Assembly (NCBI RefSeq): GCF_007197555.1
Contig: NZ_CP041614.1
Span: 1,542,001-1,606,000 of the forward strand
Origin: Shewanella psychropiezotolerans
GTDB taxonomy: Bacteria > Pseudomonadota > Gammaproteobacteria > Enterobacterales > Shewanellaceae
Length of the DNA: 64,000 nucleotides
Reading direction: 5' to 3'
Shown here: in pieces, positions 29,580 through 38,006 of the stretch
Numbering within the stretch: position 1 is the first letter of the stretch
Layout of the letters: each line of letters starts with the position of its first letter
The notes under the pieces: generated by a model
Seen by the model: only the letters and a program-made list of their open reading frames with translations
The model's database searches: none
Told to the model about the DNA's origin: nothing
Position numbers and translations under genes: made by a program

Positions 29580-29936
29580 ATGAATATATTTAATACAGTC
29601 CTATTAGCCTCAACCTTAAGCATTGCAGCAGTGACGGGTGTGGCGCAGGCAAGTGACCTAACATGCAAGATCAAAGGTGGTGATGATATTACTATGACTA
29701 ATATTAATATTCTGCGGTCGAATGAGTCGATAGTTAAGATTGATGGTGGGTACAAGTCACCTATACTAGGTAACATTTATCGAATCGATGGGGTTGATGG
29801 TCAAGACATTAGCGCAACGCCTACCTATCTTTCATACAACCAATATCCGTTAGCTGACCACAAGTTGTTTGCTACAGTACAAGTTTACGATGAAGAGGCG
29901 GTTACAGGCCTTTGTATAGTGACAGATGAAATCTAA
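29580..29936 (+). CDS. Small secreted protein of unknown function
   Basis: 118 aa with a clear Sec signal peptide (NIFNTVLLASTLSIAAVTGVAQA, cleavage after AQA), then about 93 mature residues with two cysteines (LTCKIKGG near the mature start and GLCIVTDEI at the end) that could form a disulphide tying the two ends together. I do not recognise the family. The start lacks a strong ribosome-binding site. Isolated in the accessory stretch, with no operon partner. Confidence 0.6.
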   Translation: MNIFNTVLLASTLSIAAVTGVAQASDLTCKIKGGDDITMTNINILRSNESIVKIDGGYKSPILGNIYRIDGVDGQDISATPTYLSYNQYPLADHKLFATVQVYDEEAVTGLCIVTDEI

Positions 29937-30017
29937 GCAGTAGAGTTTATCGCTTCTGTCGCAAATAAAGGTGACAGTTTATGCACTTGCATACCTTTCA
30001 CGATTCAGATTTATGAC

Positions 30018-30152
30018 TTATTTCATTTCAAGGAATTGAGCTAGCTTTTGCATATCTTTGATGTGGAGTTGATTGTCTAGCTTCTCGATAAGATCCATTT
30101 CGATGAGTTGATTCACCACGCGGCTATAAACTCGCTCCGAACAGCCGAGGCG
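30018..30152 (-). pseudogene. Crp/Fnr-type regulator, C-terminal remnant
   Basis: Read on the minus strand, this encodes GCSERVYSRVVNQLIEMDLIEKL followed by DNQLHIKDMQKLAQFLEMK and a TAA stop at 30018-30020. This matches the second half of the Crp-family winged helix-turn-helix (recognition helix SERVYSRVVNQL). The cyclic-nucleotide-binding domain and the first half of the HTH are missing. It abuts a DeoD-like remnant on the opposite strand at about 30132-30152. Confidence 0.65.
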
Positions 30153-30431
30153 CTAGAGACTCCTGTTCGCTATGGTGGCATATTTACCAATGATTTTTTC
30201 TATGACGATCCCGATAATCTGCTGCCGGCATTACTTAAGATGAATATCTTGGCTTTAGATATGGAGTCGGCAGCTCTGTTTGCTATAGCAGCAGAAAGTC
30301 GCGTACAGGCATTGAGTATTCTTACCGTGTCGGATCACGTGGTTAAGGGCGGGGAGATGAGTCCCTTAGAGCGAGAAACCAGCTTTAATCAGATGCTGAC
30401 GTTGGCACTAGAGACGGCAATTAAAGGCTAG
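30132..30431 (+). pseudogene. DeoD-type purine nucleoside phosphorylase, C-terminal remnant
   Basis: Encodes the C-terminal ~95 residues of a DeoD-like phosphorylase: TPVRYGGIFTNDFFYDDPDNL, then the nucleoside-site LDMESAALFAI and the catalytic-Asp motif TVSDHVVKGGEM. The N-terminal ~60% including the phosphate-binding site is missing. It is only about half identical by eye to deoD at 14714, so it was a paralogue, not a recent copy. A nominal ATG at 30108 lies within the opposite-strand Crp-like remnant, so the open frame starting there is not a real gene. Confidence 0.8.
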
Positions 30432-30525
30432 CGTTAGTCATCACGAATGTGCTGCCGACTTCACTCAGCCGCCATATAGTTTATCAGGGGTTTACCCTTA
30501 ACATAATATGGCTAAAAATGAGCAG

Positions 30526-30894
30526 TTACGAACTTTCGTGGTCTGCAATAAATAGCTCAAGTTCACGATTAAGCATAGATGAATCACCAGTATTGAGTTC
30601 GATCATGCGGCGAAGGTGACTGATGCTATCTACATCAATATGTGTACACCTAAGACCTAGGTGGCCAGATTTTTGATGGATAAGGTGAGTCTCCATCTGC
30701 ACTTCGATATCCGAGCCCTGTAGAGTGAAACTGAGAATGATGGGCGTATTATCTACTGCAAAGGAGTCGGGTTCCTCAACGAGTGCCCCATTGAGACTGA
30801 GATCGAGAATCTTGGTCGCCCAGACCTTATCTGCTTGAGTTAGCTGTGCGCCTGTAGCAAATAGGATCCTTGAAAATTTACGTTTCTCGTCCAT
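30526..30894 (-). CDS. Single-domain PilZ protein
   Basis: Predicted c-di-GMP-binding adaptor, about 122 aa. The PilZ signature is seen as DEKRKFSRILF (RxxxR-type) and DLSLNGALVE (D/NxSxxG). Start ATG 30894 begins the domain directly; the frame is open to 30921 upstream. Divergent from torR, across a 290-bp gap containing a TTAGCG/CGCTAA inverted repeat near 31000-31035. Confidence 0.82.
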   Translation of the reverse strand: MDEKRKFSRILFATGAQLTQADKVWATKILDLSLNGALVEEPDSFAVDNTPIILSFTLQGSDIEVQMETHLIHQKSGHLGLRCTHIDVDSISHLRRMIELNTGDSSMLNRELELFIADHESS

Positions 30895-31184
30895 AACGCT
30901 TCCTTTATAACCTTTAATCATAAATGCTTTAGCTTTAGTTCAGCTATAGCATGGCATTAGTATAAGCATATGCCAACTTATAATGAGTGTAAAAATTCTT
31001 AGCGTTTTTATTAGGAAGAAGTCGCTAAAAAGAGGAGAAACCAAAGAAAGTAATGCCCAAGTCGCTATTTTCACTCTTGCTTATATGCAATTATGAAAAA
31101 ATGTGAATAATGTAAGGTGAGTGATGTTTACTCGCTTTTCAAGACGCACTTTTCATCAGGAGTGAGCCTTCGGCTCTAGAGACT

Positions 31185-31919
31185 ATGGCTAATTCAATTG
31201 CACACTCTACACCTCATACCGTATTGGTTGTCGATGACGAAGCCGTTATCAGAGCCCGTCTTAAAGGATACTTTGAGAAAGAGGGCTATCGCGTCCTCGA
31301 GGCCGAAGATGGTGAGCAGATGTGGTATGAGTTCGGCCGCCAACACGTAGATCTGGTCATGTTAGATATCAATCTTCCCAGGGTCGATGGCTTAAGCCTG
31401 GCAAGAGAATTACGTAGCCGTTCAGATGTTGGCATCATCTTAGTGACCGGACGTGATGAGGCCATAGATAAGATAATCGGCTTAGAGATGGGCGCCGATG
31501 ATTATGTGACTAAACCATTCGAATTGCGTGAGTTGTTGGTCAGGGTCAAAAATCTACTTTGGCGGATCTCTCTGGTCAAGAAGGCTGAACAAGCTGTGAT
31601 AGAGCAGCTCGATGAGAATGATGATGTGATCGCTTTCGAGGGATATATTCTTGAACTCAACAGTCGAAAGCTTAAGCATGGTGATGAGATAATCAAACTC
31701 ACCAAGGCCGAATTCGAATTGTTGGCGACTTTTACATTGCATCCCCAGCAAGTGCTGTCACGTGAACGTCTGATGCAGAATACCAGTCACAGAAACCAAG
31801 ATGTCAACGACAGGACCATAGATGTGATCATCAGAAGACTGAGAAACAAACTCAACCCTGAGCTGTTTACCACTATTCATGGTGAAGGTTATCTGTTCTC
31901 GGCAAAAGTCGGGGAGTAA
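31185..31919 (+). CDS. torR: TMAO-responsive response regulator TorR
   Basis: OmpR/PhoB-family regulator, phosphorylated by TorS and activating torECAD. Seen: receiver domain (VLVVDDE acidic pair, MLDINLP phosphoacceptor Asp at about residue 67, T in LVTGRD, K in DYVTKPF) and a winged-helix DNA-binding domain (LTKAEFELLATFTLHPQQVLSRERLM...DRTIDVIIRRLRNKL). 244 aa, with a short N-terminal extension. A GAGCC/GGCTC hairpin lies at 31164-31176 just before the start codon. Convergent with torT; identity rests on the torT-torS neighbours. Confidence 0.92.
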   Translation: MANSIAHSTPHTVLVVDDEAVIRARLKGYFEKEGYRVLEAEDGEQMWYEFGRQHVDLVMLDINLPRVDGLSLARELRSRSDVGIILVTGRDEAIDKIIGLEMGADDYVTKPFELRELLVRVKNLLWRISLVKKAEQAVIEQLDENDDVIAFEGYILELNSRKLKHGDEIIKLTKAEFELLATFTLHPQQVLSRERLMQNTSHRNQDVNDRTIDVIIRRLRNKLNPELFTTIHGEGYLFSAKVGE

Positions 31920-31965
31920 AATCTTGAGCTTAAGACTTATCGCTTTCTTAGCCTTGTCTTGAGCC

Positions 31966-33312
31966 TTACCGCTTCTTTTCACTCTCTACCCTATATATCG
32001 GATAAAACTCTGCCGGTGCCAGGCTATTTTCAAGCTTATGTTTTTTCAACACATCACCTTGTAAGCCTTGAATCGCCGGACCTATATCACCGAAGGGCTT
32101 AGCGCCTTCAAGTTCTCGAACGACGACATCTATCGCCAGTTTTCCCTGGAGTACCACAGAGTCATCAGCACTGAATGCGACTCTGTGCCTGAACAAGCCC
32201 CTGAGTACGGCGGGGGACAGGTAACTGCTCACTAGCTTTATTTGAGGCATTTCACTTAGCTGAGGCTCTAGCTCAGAGTGTGGTGACTTAGAGCCATGGC
32301 GCGCCTGTCTGATGGCCAACTCTCCGACGGCCGCCTCGATAGCAACCGCACTGCCTAAGATATAATCTGGAGTTTGATCTTTGAGCAGGTGGTAGAGTTG
32401 ATCTCGATAGAGGTTACGGTTGTTATCGGCATGGCGGATAGAAGAGATAGTGATCTTGCTGCTTTTCGAACTGGTATTAGCACTGTCACTCGAGCTCGAT
32501 GTAGAGTCAGGTTGCAGAGCGGCCATGATCCCTTCCTCGACCCAATCGCTACCTCCTTGCTTTTCAGGGCCGGTCAGCAGGGCAACACTTGCCTGTTGAG
32601 CTTTACTATGTTCGACATCTTGTTTGATGAAGTTGCCAGCAAACCAACCCATTCGGTACCAGTTGACACCGATACGGGTCGTCACCTTGTGGTTGTCTAT
32701 TCTATTAACCAGGGCGATAACGGGCTTAGTGATGGGCTGGTGAAAAGAGGCGAGAAGTTTAGGATCGACAGTGCCAAGCAATATGGCATCATAATCGCCA
32801 TCCATGCAGTGTGATAGCTGGCTGAGTTGTTTATCTTTTCCGTAATAGCTGCCAGCCTCGAAGAGCTCTAATGTTATATTCAGTGCTCTGGCGTGCTGCA
32901 CTAGACCATAATCTATGCCGATCCAGTAGGCGTCTTTAAGATGTGGCACCAGTGTACATATTTTCCAGGCTTGTTTGGCGCGTTTAAGAGGATAGTATGC
33001 TTGAGTTTTAGCCTGTTGGACTTTGACATTGAAGGGGCTACGCTGCTCTAATGACCAGGCCGAAGAGTTTGTGCTGGCATGGGCGAAGTTTCCGCCCAAA
33101 ATGGAAAGTACAATAAAGAATATTAGCCCGGCAAGAGCGGTTACGTATCTATTTGTGTCGGTTCTTATATTTAAGGTTTCGACTGCTAATATTCTGGTGA
33201 TCTTGGTTGCAGTATCTATGAATGTTGAGACTCTGATTTTAGCTGCTGAGGTTCTGCTAACTGGAATTTGAGTATCTATAAGAGTCGCACCATTTTGCAG
33301 CGTCATTGCCAT
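31966..33312 (-). CDS. torT: Periplasmic TMAO-binding protein TorT
   Basis: Periplasmic sugar-binding-like protein that binds TMAO and presents it to the TorS sensor domain. Seen: RAKQAWKICTLVPHLKDAYWIGIDYGL, LFEAGSYYGKDKQLSQL, ILLGTVDPKLLASFHQP, RIGVNWYRMGWFAG, all matching the TorT family. At 448 aa it is about 100 longer than E. coli TorT (342): the signal-like hydrophobic segment (VTALAGLIFFIVLSILGG) starts only near residue 57, and a Ser/Thr-rich insert (PDSTSSSSDSANTSSKSSK) interrupts the middle. No better start codon lies nearer the signal. Divergent from torS with 53 bp between. Confidence 0.9.
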   Translation of the reverse strand: MAMTLQNGATLIDTQIPVSRTSAAKIRVSTFIDTATKITRILAVETLNIRTDTNRYVTALAGLIFFIVLSILGGNFAHASTNSSAWSLEQRSPFNVKVQQAKTQAYYPLKRAKQAWKICTLVPHLKDAYWIGIDYGLVQHARALNITLELFEAGSYYGKDKQLSQLSHCMDGDYDAILLGTVDPKLLASFHQPITKPVIALVNRIDNHKVTTRIGVNWYRMGWFAGNFIKQDVEHSKAQQASVALLTGPEKQGGSDWVEEGIMAALQPDSTSSSSDSANTSSKSSKITISSIRHADNNRNLYRDQLYHLLKDQTPDYILGSAVAIEAAVGELAIRQARHGSKSPHSELEPQLSEMPQIKLVSSYLSPAVLRGLFRHRVAFSADDSVVLQGKLAIDVVVRELEGAKPFGDIGPAIQGLQGDVLKKHKLENSLAPAEFYPIYRVESEKKR

Positions 33313-33365
33313 GCCATCATTGAAGGTAAAATGTCTAAATTTATTGTATCAGGTTAAGGAAAAAG

Positions 33366-36300
33366 ATGCCCTTCACGCTATCGGGAAAGAGTCTAGTTGG
33401 ACGTCTCATGTTGTCCTTCTGCTTACTCGCCTTCTTGCTTATGTTACTCGTATCCGTGGGAAGCTTGAGCCTCTACTGGGTGAAGTTGGCGGATAAATTT
33501 CTCTATGATGAGGCGCTACCTGCATCACAGGCTGCGCGTAGTTTGGTGCAATCCTCTAATGCATTGGCTGAAAATGCACAGGCACTCGGCACCGTCGAGG
33601 AGGAGGCACAAAGACAGTTCATTGGCCGAATGCTGTCGATTAATAGCAGTAACTTACTCGGTACCATTGCCAGCCTTAAATCACTAGGGGTGCAGAAGGA
33701 TCATAGGTTAGAGCTCTCTGCTGGAGAGATAATTCATGAACTGGCTCGCTTAGGTACGCAGGTAGGTAAGCGTCTGGAAGTGGCGGGGCAGTTGTCTCGA
33801 GTGGGCAAGGCTCTGGTTGATTCAGCCCGTCACAGCACTGAGTTGCTTGAAGCCGAGCTTGCTGTTGTTAACTCGGCCATCTTGGCCAAGTTGAGTCTGG
33901 CTTATCCGCAGATCGCCGGTAAGGTTAATAGTGCACATCTGCTGGACGACGTGATTGAGCAAGATCTAGATATTCAGGAGCGCCTCAACCGTGCACTCAA
34001 GGTGATACATCATATTGCTCTGGTGGGCCAATTGCTGCAATCACCAGAGCATGAGGCTGCGCTGGCAACCTTGCTCAGTTCACTGTCACAACAGCAGACT
34101 GTCAGCTTGTCTTCAACCTATCAGATCATTAATAGCTCTCAAGGCCTGCCTAACTCTCCTGATCTGAATAACGCAGGACCTCAAATCGATCTGATGGCGT
34201 TGGAGTTACTCAAGGGCTTGATAAGAGATCCTGTCAGAGAGCATGAGTTGACCGCAGAATTAGTGGTATTGCGCCGGGTTGGCGAAGGGTTGGCGGCTCA
34301 GAGACAGTATGTTCATTTACTGAGGGCTCAGGATAAGCTGCTGAGATTACTCTCGGATAAATTAACCGGCTTGAACCGTACCTTAGACAGTGCTATGGCT
34401 AGCCAACAGGCCAAAGCCGAGTTGGCTCGGGGAGATTACCTACAGCAACTCTTTTGGGCAAAAACAGGTCTTTGGAGTACGGGAGTCTTGATGCTGCTGG
34501 TGATCTTGTTTGTCATGTATCGGGTTATCTATAAAGGTATTGCCGTCAGGCTTAACGAGGCGACCCATGCCTTGTCTAGGTTGAGCTTGGGAGATACAGA
34601 TGTGAGCCTTAATTCCCATGGTGATGATGAATTGACCGCCATGGCCAATGCGATTCAAGCATTTAAGCAGAAGACCGCTCACAATCAAAAGCTACAGGCT
34701 CAGCTGCTCGACACTGCAGCCGAGCTAACTCAGCACAAGGCAGAGCTGGAGAGTACCGTCGAGGCGCGAACTCTGGAATTAGCCATCGCCAACAGACAAT
34801 TGGATGCCGAGGCCAGAGGCCACGCTCAAGCCAGAAAGATGGCAGAGCAGGCGAGTCAGGCCAAGTCACTGTTTTTAGCCACTATGAGTCATGAGATCCG
34901 CACTCCCCTCAATGGCCTGCTTGGCACCTTGACCTTACTCGGCCACTCAGACTTGCCCCTTGCACAGAAGCAGATGTTGGCTCTGTCCCAATATAGCGGC
35001 ACCCTGCTGCAAACCGTGCTTAACGATATCTTGGATTTCTCCAGGTTAGAGCAAGGCAAGCTCACCAATGAAACTAGGCCAGTGGCCATCAATGAACTCA
35101 TCGATGAAGTGGTGGCTATAATGCTTGCCGGGGCTGGTCTCGCCGGTTTGCAGCTGGTGCTCGAGAGTCCGCGTTTACCCGCATGGGTCAGCTTGGATGG
35201 CCCCAAACTTCGCCAAGTGCTGTTTAATCTTATTGGTAACGGTATCAAGTTTACCCCGGAGGGGGAAGTGAGGCTGAGAGTCTCTTTCGATGAAATCCAA
35301 TTGTATTTCGAGGTGATTGATACTGGTTTAGGTATAGGTGCTGATGCCATGCCGCATCTGTTTAAAGCCTATAGCGCTCAGCTCAATAAAGGGCGCTCTA
35401 GAGGAACCGGTCTGGGGCTGGCAATCAGTAAAGAGCTGGTGGACTTGATGAAGCAGGTCCCTACTTCACATGAAGTTTCAAATGAGGCGTTACAAGAGAA
35501 GACACTAGAGAGGGCTGGCCAAGTCAATTGCCAGGTGGATTCCCTTTGGGTTAAGAGTCAGTCGGGTCGTGGCAGCAGTTTTGGCTTTAGCTTGCCTCTG
35601 ATAGAGTGTCAGCGAGTGAATGATAGCGGGGCTCAGGACTTGGAACATGTGACGAAAAAACGTGTCTTAGTGGTTGAGGATAACAAGGTCAATGCCATGG
35701 TGGCCCAAGGGTTCCTGGCCCACTTAGGTCATGAGTCTGTCCTGGCGAGTAGCTGTGAGCAGGCGCGTATACTATACGGTGAGAATACTGCTGATAAATT
35801 TGATGCCATCATGTTGGACATTCAGTTGGGGGATGGCTCCGGGTTTGAACTCGTTAGTGACTTAAGAGCGGTAAACTATAAAGTGAATCAAAGGGCCGAT
35901 CATCGAGTGCCTATTGCTGCATTTACCGCTCAGCTCCAGGCCGATGATCTCTCCCATTATCAACAGGCTGGCTTCGATATCGTGTTAGGTAAACCCCTCA
36001 ACATGCAATCTTTGGCCGCCTGGATAGGGCTGGCGAGTGAGACAAATGTCGAAGACGCAGAAAATATTGCAGTCATAGCCGAGACGCTCACCCAAGCAAG
36101 AGCAGCAGGTGAGATATCTCACCTGCTGGATCTGACTCAGATTGAGCAAGATATTGAATATCTGGGACAGGAGGCAGTGATTGACATGCTGGCTCTGTTT
36201 ATTGAGTCGAGCCAAGCTCAGCTCTCTGAGCTGCAAACCTTTACCGCTAACAGCCCAAGGTTACTCCATGCCCTCAAGGGCAGCAGTGCAAGCATGGGGC

Positions 36301-36425
36301 TGTTAGCCCTGTCTAAGCTTTGTCAGTCACTGGAGAAAAATCAATATCGAGCCAGCCAACATGAACAGTTGAACGGCTGCTTAACTCGTTCAATCGAAGC
36401 GCTGAGAGTATATTTGGAAGCATAA
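33366..36425 (+). CDS. torS: TMAO sensor hybrid kinase TorS
   Basis: Inner-membrane unorthodox kinase, 1019 aa. Order: TM (about 15-35), a periplasmic helical sensor domain (about 36-375) that docks TorT, TM (about 378-400), HAMP (about 400-450), HisKA SHEIRTPLNG (His 509), HATPase with GNGIKFT, DTGLGIG and GTGLGLAI boxes, receiver with MLDIQLGDG (Asp 818) and C-terminal Hpt LLHALKGSSA (His 968). All phosphorelay residues are present. Starts 53 bp from the divergent torT. TorR is encoded on the far side of torT. Confidence 0.93.
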   Translation: MPFTLSGKSLVGRLMLSFCLLAFLLMLLVSVGSLSLYWVKLADKFLYDEALPASQAARSLVQSSNALAENAQALGTVEEEAQRQFIGRMLSINSSNLLGTIASLKSLGVQKDHRLELSAGEIIHELARLGTQVGKRLEVAGQLSRVGKALVDSARHSTELLEAELAVVNSAILAKLSLAYPQIAGKVNSAHLLDDVIEQDLDIQERLNRALKVIHHIALVGQLLQSPEHEAALATLLSSLSQQQTVSLSSTYQIINSSQGLPNSPDLNNAGPQIDLMALELLKGLIRDPVREHELTAELVVLRRVGEGLAAQRQYVHLLRAQDKLLRLLSDKLTGLNRTLDSAMASQQAKAELARGDYLQQLFWAKTGLWSTGVLMLLVILFVMYRVIYKGIAVRLNEATHALSRLSLGDTDVSLNSHGDDELTAMANAIQAFKQKTAHNQKLQAQLLDTAAELTQHKAELESTVEARTLELAIANRQLDAEARGHAQARKMAEQASQAKSLFLATMSHEIRTPLNGLLGTLTLLGHSDLPLAQKQMLALSQYSGTLLQTVLNDILDFSRLEQGKLTNETRPVAINELIDEVVAIMLAGAGLAGLQLVLESPRLPAWVSLDGPKLRQVLFNLIGNGIKFTPEGEVRLRVSFDEIQLYFEVIDTGLGIGADAMPHLFKAYSAQLNKGRSRGTGLGLAISKELVDLMKQVPTSHEVSNEALQEKTLERAGQVNCQVDSLWVKSQSGRGSSFGFSLPLIECQRVNDSGAQDLEHVTKKRVLVVEDNKVNAMVAQGFLAHLGHESVLASSCEQARILYGENTADKFDAIMLDIQLGDGSGFELVSDLRAVNYKVNQRADHRVPIAAFTAQLQADDLSHYQQAGFDIVLGKPLNMQSLAAWIGLASETNVEDAENIAVIAETLTQARAAGEISHLLDLTQIEQDIEYLGQEAVIDMLALFIESSQAQLSELQTFTANSPRLLHALKGSSASMGLLALSKLCQSLEKNQYRASQHEQLNGCLTRSIEALRVYLEA

Positions 36426-36509
36426 GACGTCGTTGAATCCTTATTCCAGCTAAACAGTGATACAATTCGCGGCAGTTTCTTTCTTGTTTTAATCTAGGTA
36501 TTCCCCCGT

Positions 36510-37793
36510 ATGTCTGATCGCGCTAACCCTGCTGCTAATCATGGATTTTCATCTCTATCCCTAAAACCAGAATTGCTGCAGGTGTTGACTGAATTAGGCT
36601 ATAGTCAGCCTACACCGATTCAGACTCAGGCGATTCCGGCAATTTTAGCCGGACAGGACATCATGGCCGGTGCTCAAACCGGCTCGGGAAAAACCGCCGC
36701 GTTTGCGCTGCCCATTCTCAATAGGTTAAGCGCACAAACCTGTCTGCAAAAGCCTGAAGCGCAAAACTCTGTCGACAAACCTGCTATTCATGCCCTAGTG
36801 TTGACGCCAACCCGTGAGCTGGCTTTGCAGGTCCATGGGAGCTTCGTTAAATACGCTAAGCAGACTCAGCTTAAATCTGCTCTGGTATATGGCGGTGTAA
36901 GCATAGATGCTCAGGCTCAGATCTTAGCGGCTGGGGTCGATATCTTGGTTGCCACCCCTGGGCGTCTGCTGGATCACTTAAGGCGTGGTTCTCTGAGCCT
37001 TAGTTTACTTGAATTTTTGGTATTCGATGAAGCCGATCGTATGTTGGATATGGGCTTTAAAGATGAGATAGATGCCATCGTCAAACAGCTGCCTAAGACT
37101 CGCCAAACCTTGTTGTTTTCTGCTACCTTCGATGAATCACTCTATGGCTTGAGTCAATCACTATTACGCGATCCTAAACTTATCGAGGTAGGTGAGCGAA
37201 ATGCCGCGGCTGTCGAAATTGAGCAGCGGGTTTATGCCGTCGACAGTGACAGAAAGCTTGGCTTAATCACTCATCTTATCGAGTCGGGTAAGTTACAGCA
37301 GGTACTCATTTTTAGCCGTAAGAAGGTGGCCGCCGACAAGCTGGCCGCTAACTTAATCAAGGCGGGGATTTCGGCTCAGGCTTTTCATGGCGATCTCTCT
37401 CAGGGCGCACGGGAAAAGGTGCTGCAAAGTTTTAAGGATGGTGAAGTTCGCGTGCTGGTGGCGACAGACGTTGCTGCAAGGGGGATCGATATTATCGACC
37501 TTAACTATGTGGTCAACTATGAATTGCCCTATAAGGCCGAGGATTATGTTCATCGTATCGGCCGCACGGGCCGCGCTGGTAATAAGGGCGTTGCAATCAC
37601 ATTACTCTGTCGTGAAGATGAGCATCTGCTCGAAGAAGTTGAAGCCGTGCTCGATAAGCGGCTTCCTCAGCAGTGGTTAGCAGGCTTTGAGCCTGATCTG
37701 ACTAAGAGTGTAGATACACCCAAGAAAGGGGGGCGAAATGCCCACAAGCAGCGCGCCAAGAAGCGAGCTAATGGCGGTAGGCGAGGTCGTTAA
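36510..37793 (+). CDS. DEAD-box RNA helicase, RhlE-like
   Basis: ATP-dependent RNA helicase, 427 aa. Seen: Q motif (FSSLSLKPELLQVLTELGYSQPTPIQTQAIP), motif I AQTGSGKT, Ia PTRELALQ, II DEAD, III SAT, IV LIFSRKK, V ATDVAARGID, VI HRIGRTGR, and a short basic tail (RNAHKQRAKKRANGGRRGR). It fits the RhlE branch by size and tail. It starts 84 bp after torS on the same strand and could be weakly cotranscribed. No functional tie to TMAO respiration is known to me. Confidence 0.92.
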   Translation: MSDRANPAANHGFSSLSLKPELLQVLTELGYSQPTPIQTQAIPAILAGQDIMAGAQTGSGKTAAFALPILNRLSAQTCLQKPEAQNSVDKPAIHALVLTPTRELALQVHGSFVKYAKQTQLKSALVYGGVSIDAQAQILAAGVDILVATPGRLLDHLRRGSLSLSLLEFLVFDEADRMLDMGFKDEIDAIVKQLPKTRQTLLFSATFDESLYGLSQSLLRDPKLIEVGERNAAAVEIEQRVYAVDSDRKLGLITHLIESGKLQQVLIFSRKKVAADKLAANLIKAGISAQAFHGDLSQGAREKVLQSFKDGEVRVLVATDVAARGIDIIDLNYVVNYELPYKAEDYVHRIGRTGRAGNKGVAITLLCREDEHLLEEVEAVLDKRLPQQWLAGFEPDLTKSVDTPKKGGRNAHKQRAKKRANGGRRGR

Positions 37794-38006
37794 TACTAGA
37801 GTCGAACGTTAAAATTACTGATATTCTGTTAGCTCGGCTGCGTAAATGAGATCAGATGGGGGTAAACTTTGTCTGATCTAGATATTAAGATCACCAAATA
37901 AAACCTGTATCTGAACTCCTTGTTTTAAATCGGCTGAGGATCAATTTTTTACCCTAAGTAAGCTGTTAGTCTCATCTCCCGTTTGTGAACAGAAACGGAG
38001 CCTCAC

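Noticed and set aside
30108..30431. Complete short purine nucleoside phosphorylase gene from ATG 30108
   Set aside because: The first residues come from sequence that encodes a Crp-like tail on the other strand; the phosphate site and more than half of the enzyme are missing.
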